NCBI GenBank assembly: GCA_029931535.1
Contig: JAQPZY010001558.1
Span: forward strand, 806,001 to 870,000
Source: Margaritifera margaritifera
Lineage: Eukaryota > Mollusca > Bivalvia > Unionida > Margaritiferidae
DNA: 64,000 bases
Reading direction: 5' to 3'
This document shows, piece by piece, positions 35,901 to 50,500 of the stretch. The notes below the pieces were generated by a model. The model did no database searches. It was not told the DNA's origin and saw only the letters and a program-made list of their open reading frames with translations. The position numbers were made by a program, and so were the translations under genes. Within the stretch, counting starts at the first letter, position 1. The number at the start of each line of letters is the position of its first letter.

Positions 35901-38900
35901 GTGACTTAGTTTGGGCCGTTTTTACCCCGACTGATGTGTGCAAATTGCAAGGTGATGTAGTTTGGGCCTTTTTTTCCTAGACTTATGTGCAAATTGCAAG
36001 GTGATGTTGTTTTGGCCTTTTTTCCTCCGACTGATGTGTGCAAATTGTAAGGTGTTGTAGTTTTGGTCTTTTTTCCCCCGACTGATGTGTGCAAATTGCA
36101 AGGTGGTGTAGTTTGGGCATTTTTTTCCTAGACTGATATGTGCAAATTGTAAGGTGATGTAGTTTTGGTCTTTTTTTCCCCAACTGATGTATGCAAATTG
36201 CAAGGTGACATAGTTTCGGCCTTTTTTTTTTTTCCTCGACTGATGTGTGCAAATTCTCAATGCAGATAGTCTTGGCAGACTGAGACTAATATCTATGGAA
36301 TATCTTCCTCAGATCTAAATCCCCCATCTTGACAAATAGCATGCAATCAGAATCTCATAGGTTCAAGATAATTTTCAATATTTCAGACTCGTCGTAATGC
36401 ATTCGTAGTTCACTATGTGGATAGTCTTCATTGTAGTATAGCCATTTACATCTATTTTATTATCTTCAGCTTTTTATTTTGATTTTTTTCATATTAGGTG
36501 CATCCATCGTTATCACTGTGACAACTTAACATGCATATGACATTTATTACGTTGCAACAGCAATAATCTCTCTGAGGTTTTCTAATATATGTTTTTTTTT
36601 AATAATAACTATATATTAAAAGTCTCAGTTGAGACTAGAACAGCAAGGGAGTGGTTACTATGGCAGTGTCAGATCTTTACTGTATTGTAGAGAATTGAAA
36701 AAAAAGGAAGAATGTGTCCCCATAAAGAGTTCAGTATATAGAAAACTCTCGAACAGTTTTTTCAAATTGATCTGCAGAACCAGTAGTTGGAGGTCCTGGA
36801 AGCAGGGACTCACTACTGTAAACTCATGATATGGGACAAACTCTAATTTGCTTGGGTAAAGAATACAAAGTGGAACAACCCAATTCATTGTTAGGTATAT
36901 CAGAGATGCATGTTGAACAATAGCTATTAAATTTCATTACCTTATTTGAGACTGTTGCAGTCATCTTTGTTAAAGATTATTGTCTAGTTCATGATCAGCA
37001 GCAAAGTTTCTTTGAAATTGGATTTAACTCTATACGTGTAATTTAACTCTATACGTGTAATTTAACTCTATACGTGTAATCATGAAGAAGCAAAGCATGA
37101 TTATTTTGGTAGTTGAATTAGTAAAGTTAGGAGCAGTGTTGAAGTGTGGTTTCTTTTTGAAGGCAAAATGTTGAAACACAGCTGTCATCTACCATTAGGA
37201 ATGTCAAGATTTTACATAATAATTAGTGTGGCCATTGCATGTTTATCACTCCTTCATTGCAATGCAGATGCAGAAAGATCATTTTTAATACTCAGAAAAA
37301 TTCAGTAAGATCTTTGGAAATGTTTGAACAACAGCACTATCCAGTCTTTACATGAGTGCATAGATGAACAATAGTGACATTTACATCACCTTAAAACCAT
37401 ACAATGAACTACTGAGATTTAGAGCAGTAAGTTAATGCGGTACTCCACTGTCAGACAAAAGTTGACAATTAGAAGTAAGTCATAACTAAATCATAAATAA
37501 TGGAAAGTGGATATGTGGATGTTAACTAAAGTCTGATTTTGTTTGATAATGTATTATAAAGACAGAAATGTTATTTATTTTTATGCATGACGACAACAGC
37601 TGCGGTGTTACCTTGTCTGTCCGTCCATCTGTCACACCTGTATTAAGTTTTGTGTTTAGGTCATTTCAGGCACATTGATGGGGCATCCATGTTCCATGAA
37701 CACATTTTATTGAATGTCTATGTGGTTATGATTGTGCATGTGTTCTTTTGTGTGATACTGATATATAAAACTGATAAGTGTACCAGCTAGTCTTATTTAG
37801 AACTGTATTAAATTCTTCAAAGAAAGGTGGTGTGTTATTTCTTTTTATTCAGATTTAAATTTCAAGTCATTTTCTTCAGGATTTATGACTAGATAACTTA
37901 TTTTCAATTGTACAACATTGCTTACTTGGGTCACATGCACTGACCTCCATTGGAACCACAGAACCCACTTTTTGAGTCTCAAGAACCCATGACCACTGTC
38001 TGGAAGTTGGTAGGTATGCAGTAGGCCTAAACAATTTACAGATTTTAAACCCACCACTACTGTTTGAAAGGCTGGTATGTAGTGCATTAGGCCTAAACAA
38101 TTTACAGATTTTAAACCCATGATCACTGTCTGTAAGGTTGGCAGGTATGCATTAAGCCTAAATAATGTACAGATTTTAAACCCACCACTACTGTTTGAAA
38201 GGTTGGTAGGTATGCATTAGGCCTAAATAATTTACAGATTTTAAACCCACCACTGCTGTTTGAAAGGTTGGTATTTAGTGCATTAGGCCTAAATAATTTA
38301 AGGATTTTAAACCCATGACCACTGTCTGGAAGGTTGGCAGGTATGCATTAAGCCTAAATAATTTACAGATTTTAAACCCATGACCACTGTTTGAAAGGTT
38401 GGCAGGTATGCATTAAGCCTAAACAATTAAAAGATTATGAGAGTAGAAGTGTTGTGAAAAGATCCGTTGTCTGCAACAGTAAAGCATTTTATTTTAAGCA
38501 ATGTAATGCTGGTCAGTTTCTGAACTTTGTGAGAACCACCAATGACTGGAACAACCTAGACAAGAAAATAGTGCATGTGGATACAGTGTAAGACTTTCAA
38601 AAAGAAATATCACATATCTACTTATACTTCTCCTAAGACAGCTAACATTCCTGCTGTGTACAAACAAACTAAAAGTTAACAAAACTCTATGTGATATGGT
38701 TTATTTACAAAAGGTTTAAGCCCCAGTGGATCTCTAAATTTTGGAAGGATCTTGACAACCTTGAAAGACTATATAAAATGTTAGCCAAATATTTATATTT
38801 TTTATTATCATCATTGGACCTTAACTTCAAAAAATGATAGGCCAGCATTGAGGCTTGATAAATTGTTATAAGGATATCAAATTGATGGACTGTGCTTTTA

Positions 38901-41519
38901 TAATGATATCAAAGTGATGGACTGTACTTTTATAAGGATATCAAAGTGATGGACTGTACTTTAATAAGGATATAAAAGTGATGGACTGTACTTTTGTAAG
39001 GATATAAAAGTGATGGACTGTACTTTTGTAAGGATATCAAAGTGATGGACTGTACTTTTATAATGATAATATCATCATCATCGTCCTCATCATTGTACAT
39101 GTAGTAGTAGCAGTAGTAGTAGTAATTGCTGTTGTTGCTATTGCTATGGCATAAAATTATTGTTGTTTGTTTTTTATATTTGACTAGATAGAGAACAGTT
39201 TCTTTTTTTTTTATTTAAAGATTATGATTATGATCAAAAGTACAAATTGTTATGGATATTATTTTATCCTAGTCTTTTTCCACATAGATTGCTTGGTGCC
39301 TAATCTTGAATCATCTTTAGTATAGCAGGGAGTGACGTTTGGTTCCACCTATGATTTTTGCCATCTGCAGTACATCATACTTGCCATATTCCCAGACAGT
39401 GTTGGTGGGTTTTTGTGACTGAAAAAGTGTGTTTTGAGGTCCCAACGGGGGTCAGGACGCATGACTCCCCAAAGGCGACATCATCCAAATGAGAATAGGC
39501 TATCATTTCAAATTAGCCTATATGACTGGAAATTCAAATCTAAATAGAAGAAAATACCATCTGTTTTCTCTGAAGCATTTAATATACTTACAGACAAAAA
39601 AAATGGTAGACTTAGCGTTGTCAAATAACATCACCACACACATGTACACATGGTCACAACCTCACAGACATTAGATACAAATATACACCAAACTGCTGTC
39701 TTTAAAATCCATTGGACAGTGGAATGTAGTTTTAATTACATGGAGTCTTTGCTGCTTTCAATAGGTCTTTAGTTGGTTTGAAGATAATACAAGTGTCAAC
39801 TACATTTCGACATTTTGCTTTCCAAAATGAATCACACTTGTACACTTTTCCAGCTACCAAAATAATCATGTTTTGCATTTTATATATGGGGTAAAAATCT
39901 TACTTCAAAGAAACGTTGCTGCTGATCACAAACTTTAATAAAGATGGCTTCAACATTCTCATTCAGTGCAGTAAGTGATGTGTAATAACATTTTTTCTTC
40001 AACACACATCTCTTTGATGTACTTAACTACAGACAAATTGGGTTGTTCCAGTTAGTGTACTTTAGTTGAGTCCAAAATCATGTTTTTATCGCGTGACACG
40101 TGTTATGGCATGTATGGTACATGTATAAGCAAACTGGTCTCCTGATGGGGTAGCAGTCGATCTATTTGAAGTTCATTTAGAAGCAATAAACTGTATGTAT
40201 TGCTGTTTATTATTTATGTATTGCTGTTTATTATTTCTAAATGTGTTTTTAATCTAAAGCAGCCTTTGAATATTTATTGCTGAGAATATCAGCTTTGTCT
40301 TTTATCATTTTGGAATTGCCTAAGTAGGTAAACACTTCATTGTAGCTTTTACCAAGTCACTGAGACAGAGATTTATTTGGAGAAATATTATATGCAGTTG
40401 TAGCAATTTATAATTAGATAACTACTGATGGTTAGGTATAATAAGTGCTGTTTAACTGATGTTTTGCATATTCAGACTGCAAAACTAACAATGTGGCTTC
40501 TTCAACTCATTGATGTACTCTGACCCAATAACCAACAGTACATTGTGAAATGAATATCGCTTTCCTGATGATTCACAGCAAAATTTTACATTAAAAAGAT
40601 ACTTTTTGCACTGGTTGTCCCCTTGGATGTTATTTGGAAAAATAACTGAACACTAATCAAATACCAGAAAGCAAATATATTTATTTATTTATTTTTTTCT
40701 ATCTCATTCAGGCCCTGGACATCCAATGAAGCCGCACAGAATAGCTCTGACACATTGTTTGGTTCTGCACTATGGGCTTTACAAGAGCATGCAGGTATAC
40801 TGTTAAAGGTTCACAAGTATTCCTGATCTTTGGCTAACCTTGCATAGCAATAAACCACTTTGTAGAGGAGGAAATTTCATAATTTGAGTATCTGTTGTGC
40901 CATGATGAAATAATGAAAAATGGCAACAAAGTAAAGAACAGTTATCTGGAGTGTGTGCATCTGTTGTTTTGCATGCATTAAAATTTATGAAGAATCTGTC
41001 CTAGTAAATAAGAATATTAGAATCACAATATTGAAGTTGTGGTCTCAGCACTGAATTGTTGTTTTAAAAGATTTTTGGGGTTACAGTAGATAAAATCACT
41101 CTAACAAACTTCAAGAGTCCATGTTTTTCTTTATTTATCTCAATTCAAAGACATGGTGGCTCTTAACTTTACAAAAAATCAAGAACTTTAAAATGTTTTG
41201 GTTTTTCAGTGAATTATTATCAAGAAGGAATGAGGTCGAAATTGTGCATATTTTAGCTTTTGATTCATCACACTCCAAGTATCACCAAAAAAATACAGTA
41301 AATTCACTATTTGTTTTGTTGGATAGCAGTTTTCAGAGAAATTTTCTTTGGATATCAGTTTTTATGGGATACAGGAGTAGAAAAATTTTGAAACTCCATG
41401 GTTGTCCCTGGGCAACCAGCTTTCAAAATCTGGTTGCCCAGCAGATTTTTCTGATTTCCCAGTAAATTATTGCAGCTGCCTCCAAGATTGCTGAAATCAA
41501 AATTATTTAAGGACTTTTG

Positions 41520-41595
<76 letters not shown>

Positions 41596-44500
41596 CATAA
41601 TTGCACACAATACTTGTAACTCAAAATCAGTCATGCTAATGGAAAGTGTAACACAAGTTTGCACACTTTTTTAATCTATTTGAGATCAGCATATGAAAGA
41701 TAATCAAGCAATTTCCTTTTTTTGATGGTTTCTTGTTGTCCATCAGCTTTCTAGTAGTTGGCCACCCCTGACCATAAACTTGTGGATATTTTATGTTTAT
41801 CTGAGTTTACATAATTATGGTTCACATTATCATTAATCCAATACTATAAATCGAGTGTCTAAACTAACAGTTAACTGTACATTTTCCAAGTGGGAATTTT
41901 GTTTCAACATTACCCTACAAATCTATATAGTATGCAACAAGAATTATAATTGGTTTGATTCTTTAAACTTCAAGTTAGCCACCAGAAACAACTTTCACAT
42001 GCTTTACGGTGAGTGATTATTTCTTCAACAGACCAATGAGAAAGCATAATACAAGATCATAGGCATTAAGTGTGGCAGGCCAAGATACTTAATTAGATAA
42101 TGAGTATCTGACGTGTGGATTAGTGGGGCCTCGTACCAATAGCAATCACCCAACACTTGACTATGGAATTATATGGAGATAATTTGGGCAACCTGCTGTA
42201 GGTTCACAGAGGGAAAATTAATGATCAAATGTTTGTCACTGGAAAATATATACAATTCCATTATATTTTTTAACATGATCATTTTCTTGATAATATTTTT
42301 TGGTTGCCCGACTGGCATTCACATTGGGAAAAATGGTTGCCTGGCATTTATCTTTAGTTGTCTCAGCTCCTGGGCATTTAATTTTTCTACCTGTGTGATT
42401 CCATTTCGCATGATGAGTTTCATTGTTGCTAGAAACCATGAATTTAAAGACCCAGTGAGAATTAACCCTTCTGTGGAAACAACAGGACCCCTTTCCCAAT
42501 TCATGAATTTAAGTACTGACAAAACTGTAATTTTACACCAAATTTTGAATATCGATATAATCAAAAATAAGTGAATTCACAATTTATGAATGTATTTTCT
42601 TCTGTTCAAACAGACTTTACAGGACAAGTTATAAAAACCAACTTGACAGGACAAGTTATTAAAGCACAGGTTCACCTAGGAAGAATGCAGTCATAATTCT
42701 TTTAAAATGGAACAAATATACAAAACTTCTTTTGAAACTGCTCATTGCATGAGCTTTCAAAGTTACGCACAATGTGGCAAACCTTCTATGAATTTGATGA
42801 ATGTTGTCTCTAGTGTATTGTTAACTAATACTCAGAGATCTCACCAGTAATAGATTCAATATTTTGTATCATGTCAACAAGTTTCAGTCTCTATTAGGAA
42901 CTGGAGGAAAAGTTTTAAAACAGAAGTTTGTTTCTAATTTACTTTTCTTTGTTTAATTGTAGATCTATCGCCCATACCGGGCCTCTGCTCATGATATGTG
43001 CCGATTTCACTCGGATGATTACATTGACTTCCTAATGCGAGTCTCACCCCAGAATGTACAGAATTTTACCAAGCAGCTCGGCATGTTTAATGTGGGAGAT
43101 GATTGGTATGTGTGTAGTGGCCTTAGTTTGTTGTATGTTTTCAACATATAAGATACTTTTGATGTTTTGTATCTCAATCAGCTAAGTTACAATAAATGCA
43201 TATTTTATCAAGATATTATTTTTGAAGGATGAAATAATGGCATATTGCTGTGTTCATCACTTATCAGCTGAAATGTGTTAACATTACCAAATCTCACTGC
43301 CTTATACTTAATGTTTATTCAATTTATTGTATTATTTATTTCTTACTCTGGAAAAAATAATAATCACATACCGTCTATACTGCTTGTAAGTCAGGTCCAG
43401 CTGCAAACAACATAGACCCAGATCTGCTGTCATATAATGCACTGGCTGATCAGGGTTTATGTTGTTTGTTCTACTGATTATTCCTAACAAACTGCATAGT
43501 CCCAGATCTGCTGGTGCTTTATGCAATGGCAGATCTGGGTATATTCATTTTGCAATTGGGTCCAACTTATAAGAGAGTGTTTTCTGCTGGTGATTTAATA
43601 TCATGCTGCCATTCATCAGACATTACTCCCTGCATTTAAATAAACTTTTTAAAAAAATATTTTAATGGATATTTGATTTTCTTGAAAGACTGATTGATAT
43701 AATGAAATAACCTGTTATCCAGTGGCTGCCATTATTGCACCAGCAAAAACGATTTTACATCTTTAAATTTGCTTTCATTCACTTGTGGCCTGTTGTAATG
43801 CACACATCCCGTTTGTGTCCGTTGGTAACTATGCTTTTTTAATTATTATTGTGAAGATGCAGATGAGCAATATCAGGCCCACTTGGGTCTCTTGATATTT
43901 TTCGTTATGAAATCACAGTGCCCTTGCTGACCTACTTGTACCATTATTTCATCAATACTACAATGAAAACATGTTTCCATGGAGAATAAGCATTTACAGA
44001 TAGGTATCTTCATTGAGAGTACTTAAATTAAGCTTGTCCTCTCTATTGGAATTTTTAGATCTCAGTGATTAAATTTTGCTTTGAAGAAGATCCACACTTT
44101 TTTTGTGTCCACACATTTTGTGTCTTTTTCAGTCCTGTGTTCGATGGCTTGTTTGACTTCTGTTCCATGTATACGGGAGCATCATTGGAAGGAGCCATTA
44201 AACTGAATAATCAGGTATGATAGCAATTGACATGAAAAGTAACTTCATATTGTAAGTTGCATCTTGTAAGTAATGATTTAAAATGTTTCTCCCAACACTA
44301 ACAACCACCTTTCAATGCTAGAAAACGCATTTTAACATAAAAACACAAAATTCAATGTCAGATACCTCAGGGAAGTCAATCTTAGAAAATGGAATTTTAA
44401 GACTGTGTTAAGTAACACCCTCAGGCAAGGATTCATAAAAATGACAGAGCTTTTGTTGACTAGACTGGCATATGATAAGAACTCAAAATAAAACCCTATT

Positions 44501-47500
44501 GGTGATAATCATGAACTAATCTTAGTCATGTATTTGGTTTCTCTTGTGCATGTTGTCATTGTTGAATTCATTATTCTGCCAATTAGGTTTACACTGGTAT
44601 TCCCTTATCAATGATCATGATGTTCAGATTTTCTTGTCTTTTTTATCCATGCACATTCAAGATACAGAGTATCCCAATCAAGTTGTTTTGGATTGACTGG
44701 TTTCTTGAATTTAGTTTTGTTTAAACATGCCATGTTATAAATTGTGCAATATTAAAATACCATTCTGTTTTTTAGTTCAGTTTTTGGAAAATAGGGACTC
44801 ATGACACTGTTTTCATTATTCCTCTATTGACAAAGTTAAATTAAACTGAATTTTTTCCTACAATTTTGTCTAGTAGTAAGATTCATTTTGGTATACTTGC
44901 TGTTGTAAAACAATTGTATCACTATTTAGTCACTCATCTGTGAAAGAATCCTTTTTTAAAGAAAGAATAGGTATTGAATGTTTTCATGTCATTAGAAAAA
45001 GCACAAAAGGTTTTATTAGTTTTCAAGGAATAATAAGTTTGTTGCTCAAGTCAGTAAAATTTGTCTTTCTACTGTCTTGAAAAACTGCTAAACATAATAG
45101 ACATCAGTGATGTAATAAGCACAGTGACATCATATTGTGTAAGCAAGTTCACTTTGTATCACATGGCTTTTTCGCATGGACAGTCTATATGTACCAGAGA
45201 TTATTAAGCATATGAGAAAAGTCAACTGAGAATAAATTTATATATATGAAGATAGTGCATAAAGTATGAGGGAAAAAAAGCATCTGTATTTAGGACTTGA
45301 ATCTTATAATTGTCAGGATGTTTGAAATTATATTTGTGTTAATGCAATTAAAAAATATATATTCAATTTTGATTGTTAAATGTGAACAAAATGTGTTGGT
45401 GATACAGCTCTTCCTCATTACAGTGAACTTCATTATGATGCGATTTAAGAAATAATGTGGTATCACTATGGACCCCATGACCAAAAATTAAAATTAGAAA
45501 AAAAATAATGAAAAGTTTTGAATTTTCAACATCCATTAGCTGAAAATTTTACATGAAAACCATTGTATTTGAATTGGTCTATCAAATGTGTGGCAGTATT
45601 GGTTTAAAGAAAACAACATGAACCTTAGTATTATATCTTTGTTTAATTTTATAAAGATTATTTGACAAAATTAAATTCACAAATACCATGAAGAAAAAGT
45701 ATATTTAATTTACATAAATAAAAATTATTACTATACAGGGAAACCCAGCTATAACACAATGGTCAAGGTCCACAAGGTGCCATCAGGTAACATAACATGC
45801 AATATCGAGACAAGTCAGTTAACTTAAGAAAATATTGCATCTTTATCCTAATGGCTATACAAGACGGGGAGGGAGAGAAAACTTCAGGCTTCATTGATGC
45901 AGTTACCAACTTAAATTCATGCATACAAAATGAGAAATACTTAAAACAGTAATTACATATTTAATATTTACTTTATTTGCAGCACACCTTGTGTTGGTAC
46001 ATACATGTATATAAGAAAATTGGCAACTGAATAGTATAAATAGTTACAGTACATGTGTACTCACCAAACGATCTCATTGTATTCATTAGTAATTCCTTCA
46101 AAAATGTGCACAAATAAACAAAATTGCTGTTATTTTTTCTGCTGGAGTCCATTTGAATCCAAATACTTAATTTCTTGCTAATACACTCACATAAACTTAT
46201 GAAACACTGTGTTTTCAGAAACATTCATATATGCTAGACTTGTCCAAAGGGATCGATTTTTGACTCACAATAAATCAGACATTGGAAGTTTATAATAAGA
46301 AACTTGTATTTAGGCTTGCAAAATACTTTGACTGAAATTTGTACACAGGTATTGACCTTGTTATGTACTTTTGATGAATATAGCAACAGGTGTGAAACTG
46401 CCTCAACCAGGTATGGGAATAAACCATTCAATTTCATAGGTAAAGAGTGATCTTCCAAAAACAGTTGAGTTATTTTCTAAAAGACAAGAAGGAATAAATG
46501 AAATAAGCCATATATTGAATGAAACATATGTTCATAACTGTGACTTTGCACTACTCACAGCAAAACCAGGGAGTAACATGTTTGATTATAACAACAAATC
46601 CCTCGACCCCTCCAATTTAAATGGTTCTGTTCCAGTCATGTTGAACTACAGGACATGTAACATTAGCATTGCAATGACAAGTAGCCTGTGTATATGCAAG
46701 TGATTTCAAGCTGATGTCTGCATTTCTGACTACATTTTTAAGAAAATAAAAAAAGGATTGAGTCAGATTTTAAGCATGTTGGTATAGCACAGGAGCTTGA
46801 CATTAGATAGTGTTCACATTTGTGGAGTATAGCCACATGATGACTTCAGAACTTACATGAAAGACATTAGGTGAGGATATATTTAACTTTCTGAGGTAAG
46901 ATGACAAGGGAGGTGGGTGGGTGATACATGTATGTGTCAATGACCAAAACTGACAAATGCCCCACAAGAGCAAAAGAAAATTCCTGGACCTCTGCAGTAT
47001 ATTCATATACAAAATATCTCATTCACTTATTAAGGGATGGATGTTGGGTATAGAGTTTACTGTTTATCAACGAACTGATTGATTTTCAACCACTGGTCAA
47101 TTTATCACTTGACCATTGGCTGACAACACATGAGGCAGCTTTCGTGTAATGATTGTTAATAAAGCAGCACCAAATAGTTGCAACATCTGTTTGCTATGGG
47201 ATTAATAAAGATGATTTGCAATTACTTGTTCGGTAGGTAAATTAAGTTGTCAATTTGGGTGATAAACTTATTTCAACAATGGCATTGTTTGATGCACAGG
47301 TGTTTATGTGGTTGATTGAGCAAGCATTGGTGATCTATTGTTTGCCCTCAGTTTTCACAATGCATTGTAAGCAAACACAGGTAAGACTTACTAGTGTTGT
47401 TATTGATGGTTCAATAGTAATTAGATTGACAATTAACAGCTTAACAAATCAAACTCATTTACTAATTTCAATAAAACATTTTGGTAATTCAAAAATCAGT

Positions 47501-50500
47501 TGGAGAAATTAGTGAATAGGTTGTACAAATTTGGGAGCCATGCCATGGCCATGTTATATCTGAATTTGTGTTAAAATGAAGCATGTTATAACAGGGTTTG
47601 CCCAGTACATTTGACTCTTGTTTTGTTTATATGCACCACACTGACACACATGTATTAATATATTTTTTATCCTTCTTGCTATATTGCAGTCTGATATTTT
47701 ATTTATTCCCCCACCCTCAGCACACATGTTACATCCCACCCCCCAAAAAAAAATTACACACATACATGTATTCAATAAAGTTTCTGTATATAACATAGTT
47801 GGCAGTTTTGACTAGCATTTTGTTTTTTTCCCCCTTCCCAACACACATGTATTCATCCAAGTTCCGATTAATCTTGCTATACTGTGGTTCAGTATATAAC
47901 ATGGTTGGCAGTTTTTACTGCATTTTGTTTATATCACTCACAACACACATACATTTATTCATCCAAGTTCCGATTATTCTTGCTATACTCTGGTTCAGTA
48001 TATAATGTGGTTGGCAGTTATGGACCCCAACTACTGCATTATAATGAGAGCAGAGCTGTATATCTGGATTACAGAGTTTAAATTTCATTAAAATTTATCA
48101 TTGTAAATAGTCCCCAAACATTGTTTTTCATGAATGGTGTAAGAAGAATAAGGTACATTGATTGTCCATCCATTTAATAATGCTCAGTACTCATACTATG
48201 ATACTAAAAAATGATGCTGTAATCATGTATATAATTGATGTCCATTTCAGCACTGTGATATAGCTATCAACTGGTCAGGTGGTCTACATCATGCCAAAAA
48301 GTTTGAGGTATGTGTATAATCTGTTAGATTTCTAAATATTTACTTGTTCACTTGTCCTTTTAAAAAGGAATCCTACACAACAAACTTTTGCCTCCTTGTT
48401 TTTGTCTCACCAGTGTTAATGAATGGTGATCATAGTTATCATGTTTTTGGTAGCAATGGTGGCAGATACAAAGCTTTCGACGACTTTAAGATTCTGTGTT
48501 CAAGTTTTGTTTTCAAGTCAAATACATTTGAGGTGCTCCAAAGCTCAGTTTGCAGGCTAGATAATCCATTCTGCAAAATTGTTGTCCTTGTGTATATTCT
48601 TTAGTAAATAAGGTTAATGGCATGCAGCTTCATTTAAGACTGAGACTCTTAAACCTTTTGATGATATGCTTTGGGTTCTAAGTAGACTTGATAGCTATGT
48701 TAGCTTTCAACCCTCCTGTGATGGATATGAAAGGTCGGGAAAAAAATAAGAAGACTGTGTAGATATTCTGCCTTGGTCTAGATTTCTGGCTTGAATGCTT
48801 TCATCAGTAGACAAAAACCTGATGGTTGTAATGCTTTTGTGAGTATGTTGGGACAATGTTTGCAGAGAGTTGAGTATTCATCATCATCAGCCTTGAATAA
48901 TTATGTTGACTGAGAGTGTATATCATGTCTTTCACTGTAGATAGTGATCAGAATTTCCAGTCAGGTTTACCATGGAACATGGACAGTTTGTAATTGTTGG
49001 TTGCCAGAAAAAGAAAAAAAATATTGGTGTGTCTAAGAAACATTTGTGGTATGCATTGGGAATGGGTTTCTTTACATTGTATATGTTGGTATATTCATTT
49101 TTAATTTAGCATCAGGAAAATGCCAAATTTGAAGATCCTGAATTACCTAGTTTGTGTATCGGTGTTTGCTTGATTTGGATTTTTTGCTCTACTGTTAATA
49201 GACCAGAAGAGCTTATGGGATGGCCTGTTTTCTATCGTCTGACAGCCATTCATTAGGACAAGTTTGTTATCGCTTCTTCTCCTAATCTACCTGGAGGATT
49301 GCCATGAACCTTTAGACACACATTCATCCCAAGGTCTAGTTGGTCCGAAATGAAAATGGTATTGCTCAGACATCCAATACGGCCACCACAGCAGCCATCT
49401 TGCAAATCTTGTTATCACTATTCTTCCAGAATGGATGGTCATATCAACATTGAAGATGGTGCTGATATAACATCCAATATGGTCACCACAGGGGCCATCT
49501 TGAAAATCGAGTTATTGCTACTTCTCCTGAACAGAAAGTTATATCAGCATTGGGTTTTTACAGGAAGACTTCTCAGGGTGTCTTCTTGGTCTTGCATAAA
49601 AAAATTGTGCCAATCTGATATCCAATATAGCTGCCACAGTGGCCATATTGAAAATCTTATCACTATTCCTCCTGGATGGAAAGTCATATCGACTTTGGGT
49701 TTTTACCAGAAGACTTCTCATGATGTCTAGTTGGTACTAAATGAAAATGGTGCAGATCTGGCATCCAGTAGGGCCACCATGGCAGCCATCTTGAATATCT
49801 TGTTATTGCTACTCCTCCTAAATGGAAAGTGATATTGACATGGTGTTTTTCTTTTCACCAGAAGACTAATTATGATATCTAGTTGTTCCTAAATGAAAAT
49901 GGTGCTGATCTGACCTCAAATATGGCCACCATTTCAGTCATCTTGAAAATCTTCTTGCTACTCTTCCATATATGGAAAGTCATATCAACATAGGGTTTTC
50001 ACCAGAAGACTTCTTATGGTATCCTAAATGAAAATTATGCCGATTTGATATCCAATAAAATGACTGTGGTGGTCATCTTGAACAATAATTCTCCTGAAAG
50101 GATGGTCATATTGGCATGGGGTTTTCACCAACTGTCTTCTAATGGTATCTAGTTTGTCCTAAATGAAAATGGTGCAAATTTTTTATCCAATCTGGATGCC
50201 ACAGCAGATAATTTGAAAATGTTATAACTGAAAAATATCAGAGATGGTTTCAACAGTCAGCAGTTAGAAAGAATAATAGTCTTATTTTGAAGTTTTGGAA
50301 ATTCTTTTCAGATAGTATAGCCTTAGTCTCTTTTAGGGACTCTTGTTATTATGTGTTATTTGATATTTAATTCAAGTGCACAAGCATTTATTAGTGAATA
50401 TATTGTTCATTGGGAAAGATATTTGAAAATGTTTCGTGTGTTTTTATTTTTGGTACTTTTTTTTATTTCCAGGCATCTGGCTTCTGCTATGTGAATGATA

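Larger units (their letters stand above)
40795..42962. other. HDAC3 intron 2
   Basis: Contains a perfect 12-bp inverted repeat CTGGGCAACCAG/CTGGTTGCCCAG (41408-41419 and 41430-41441), an (AT)n microsatellite (41523-41593) and a second region with GGTTGCC blocks (42302-42370). Open frames at 41121-41465 and 42173-42574 overlap these repeats and are not recognisable genes. Confidence 0.6.
45405..48058. mobile_element. Outer pogo/Tigger-like element of a nested pair (intron 4)
   Basis: The left end CAGCTCTTCCTCATTACAGTG and the right end CATTATAATGAGAGCAGAGCTG are inverted relatives, each flanked by TA (45403-45404 and 48059-48060). Just inside both ends lies TATGGACCCC. The 2654-bp span encloses the complete element 45736-47605, leaving about 780 bp of its own. 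No transposase is readable. Confidence 0.6.

Noticed and set aside
34829..36260. Long minus-strand ORFs (174-228 codons) of Lys/His-rich repeats
   Set aside because: They are produced by a ~51-bp minisatellite whose period keeps all three frames open. There is no start, splice or domain evidence.
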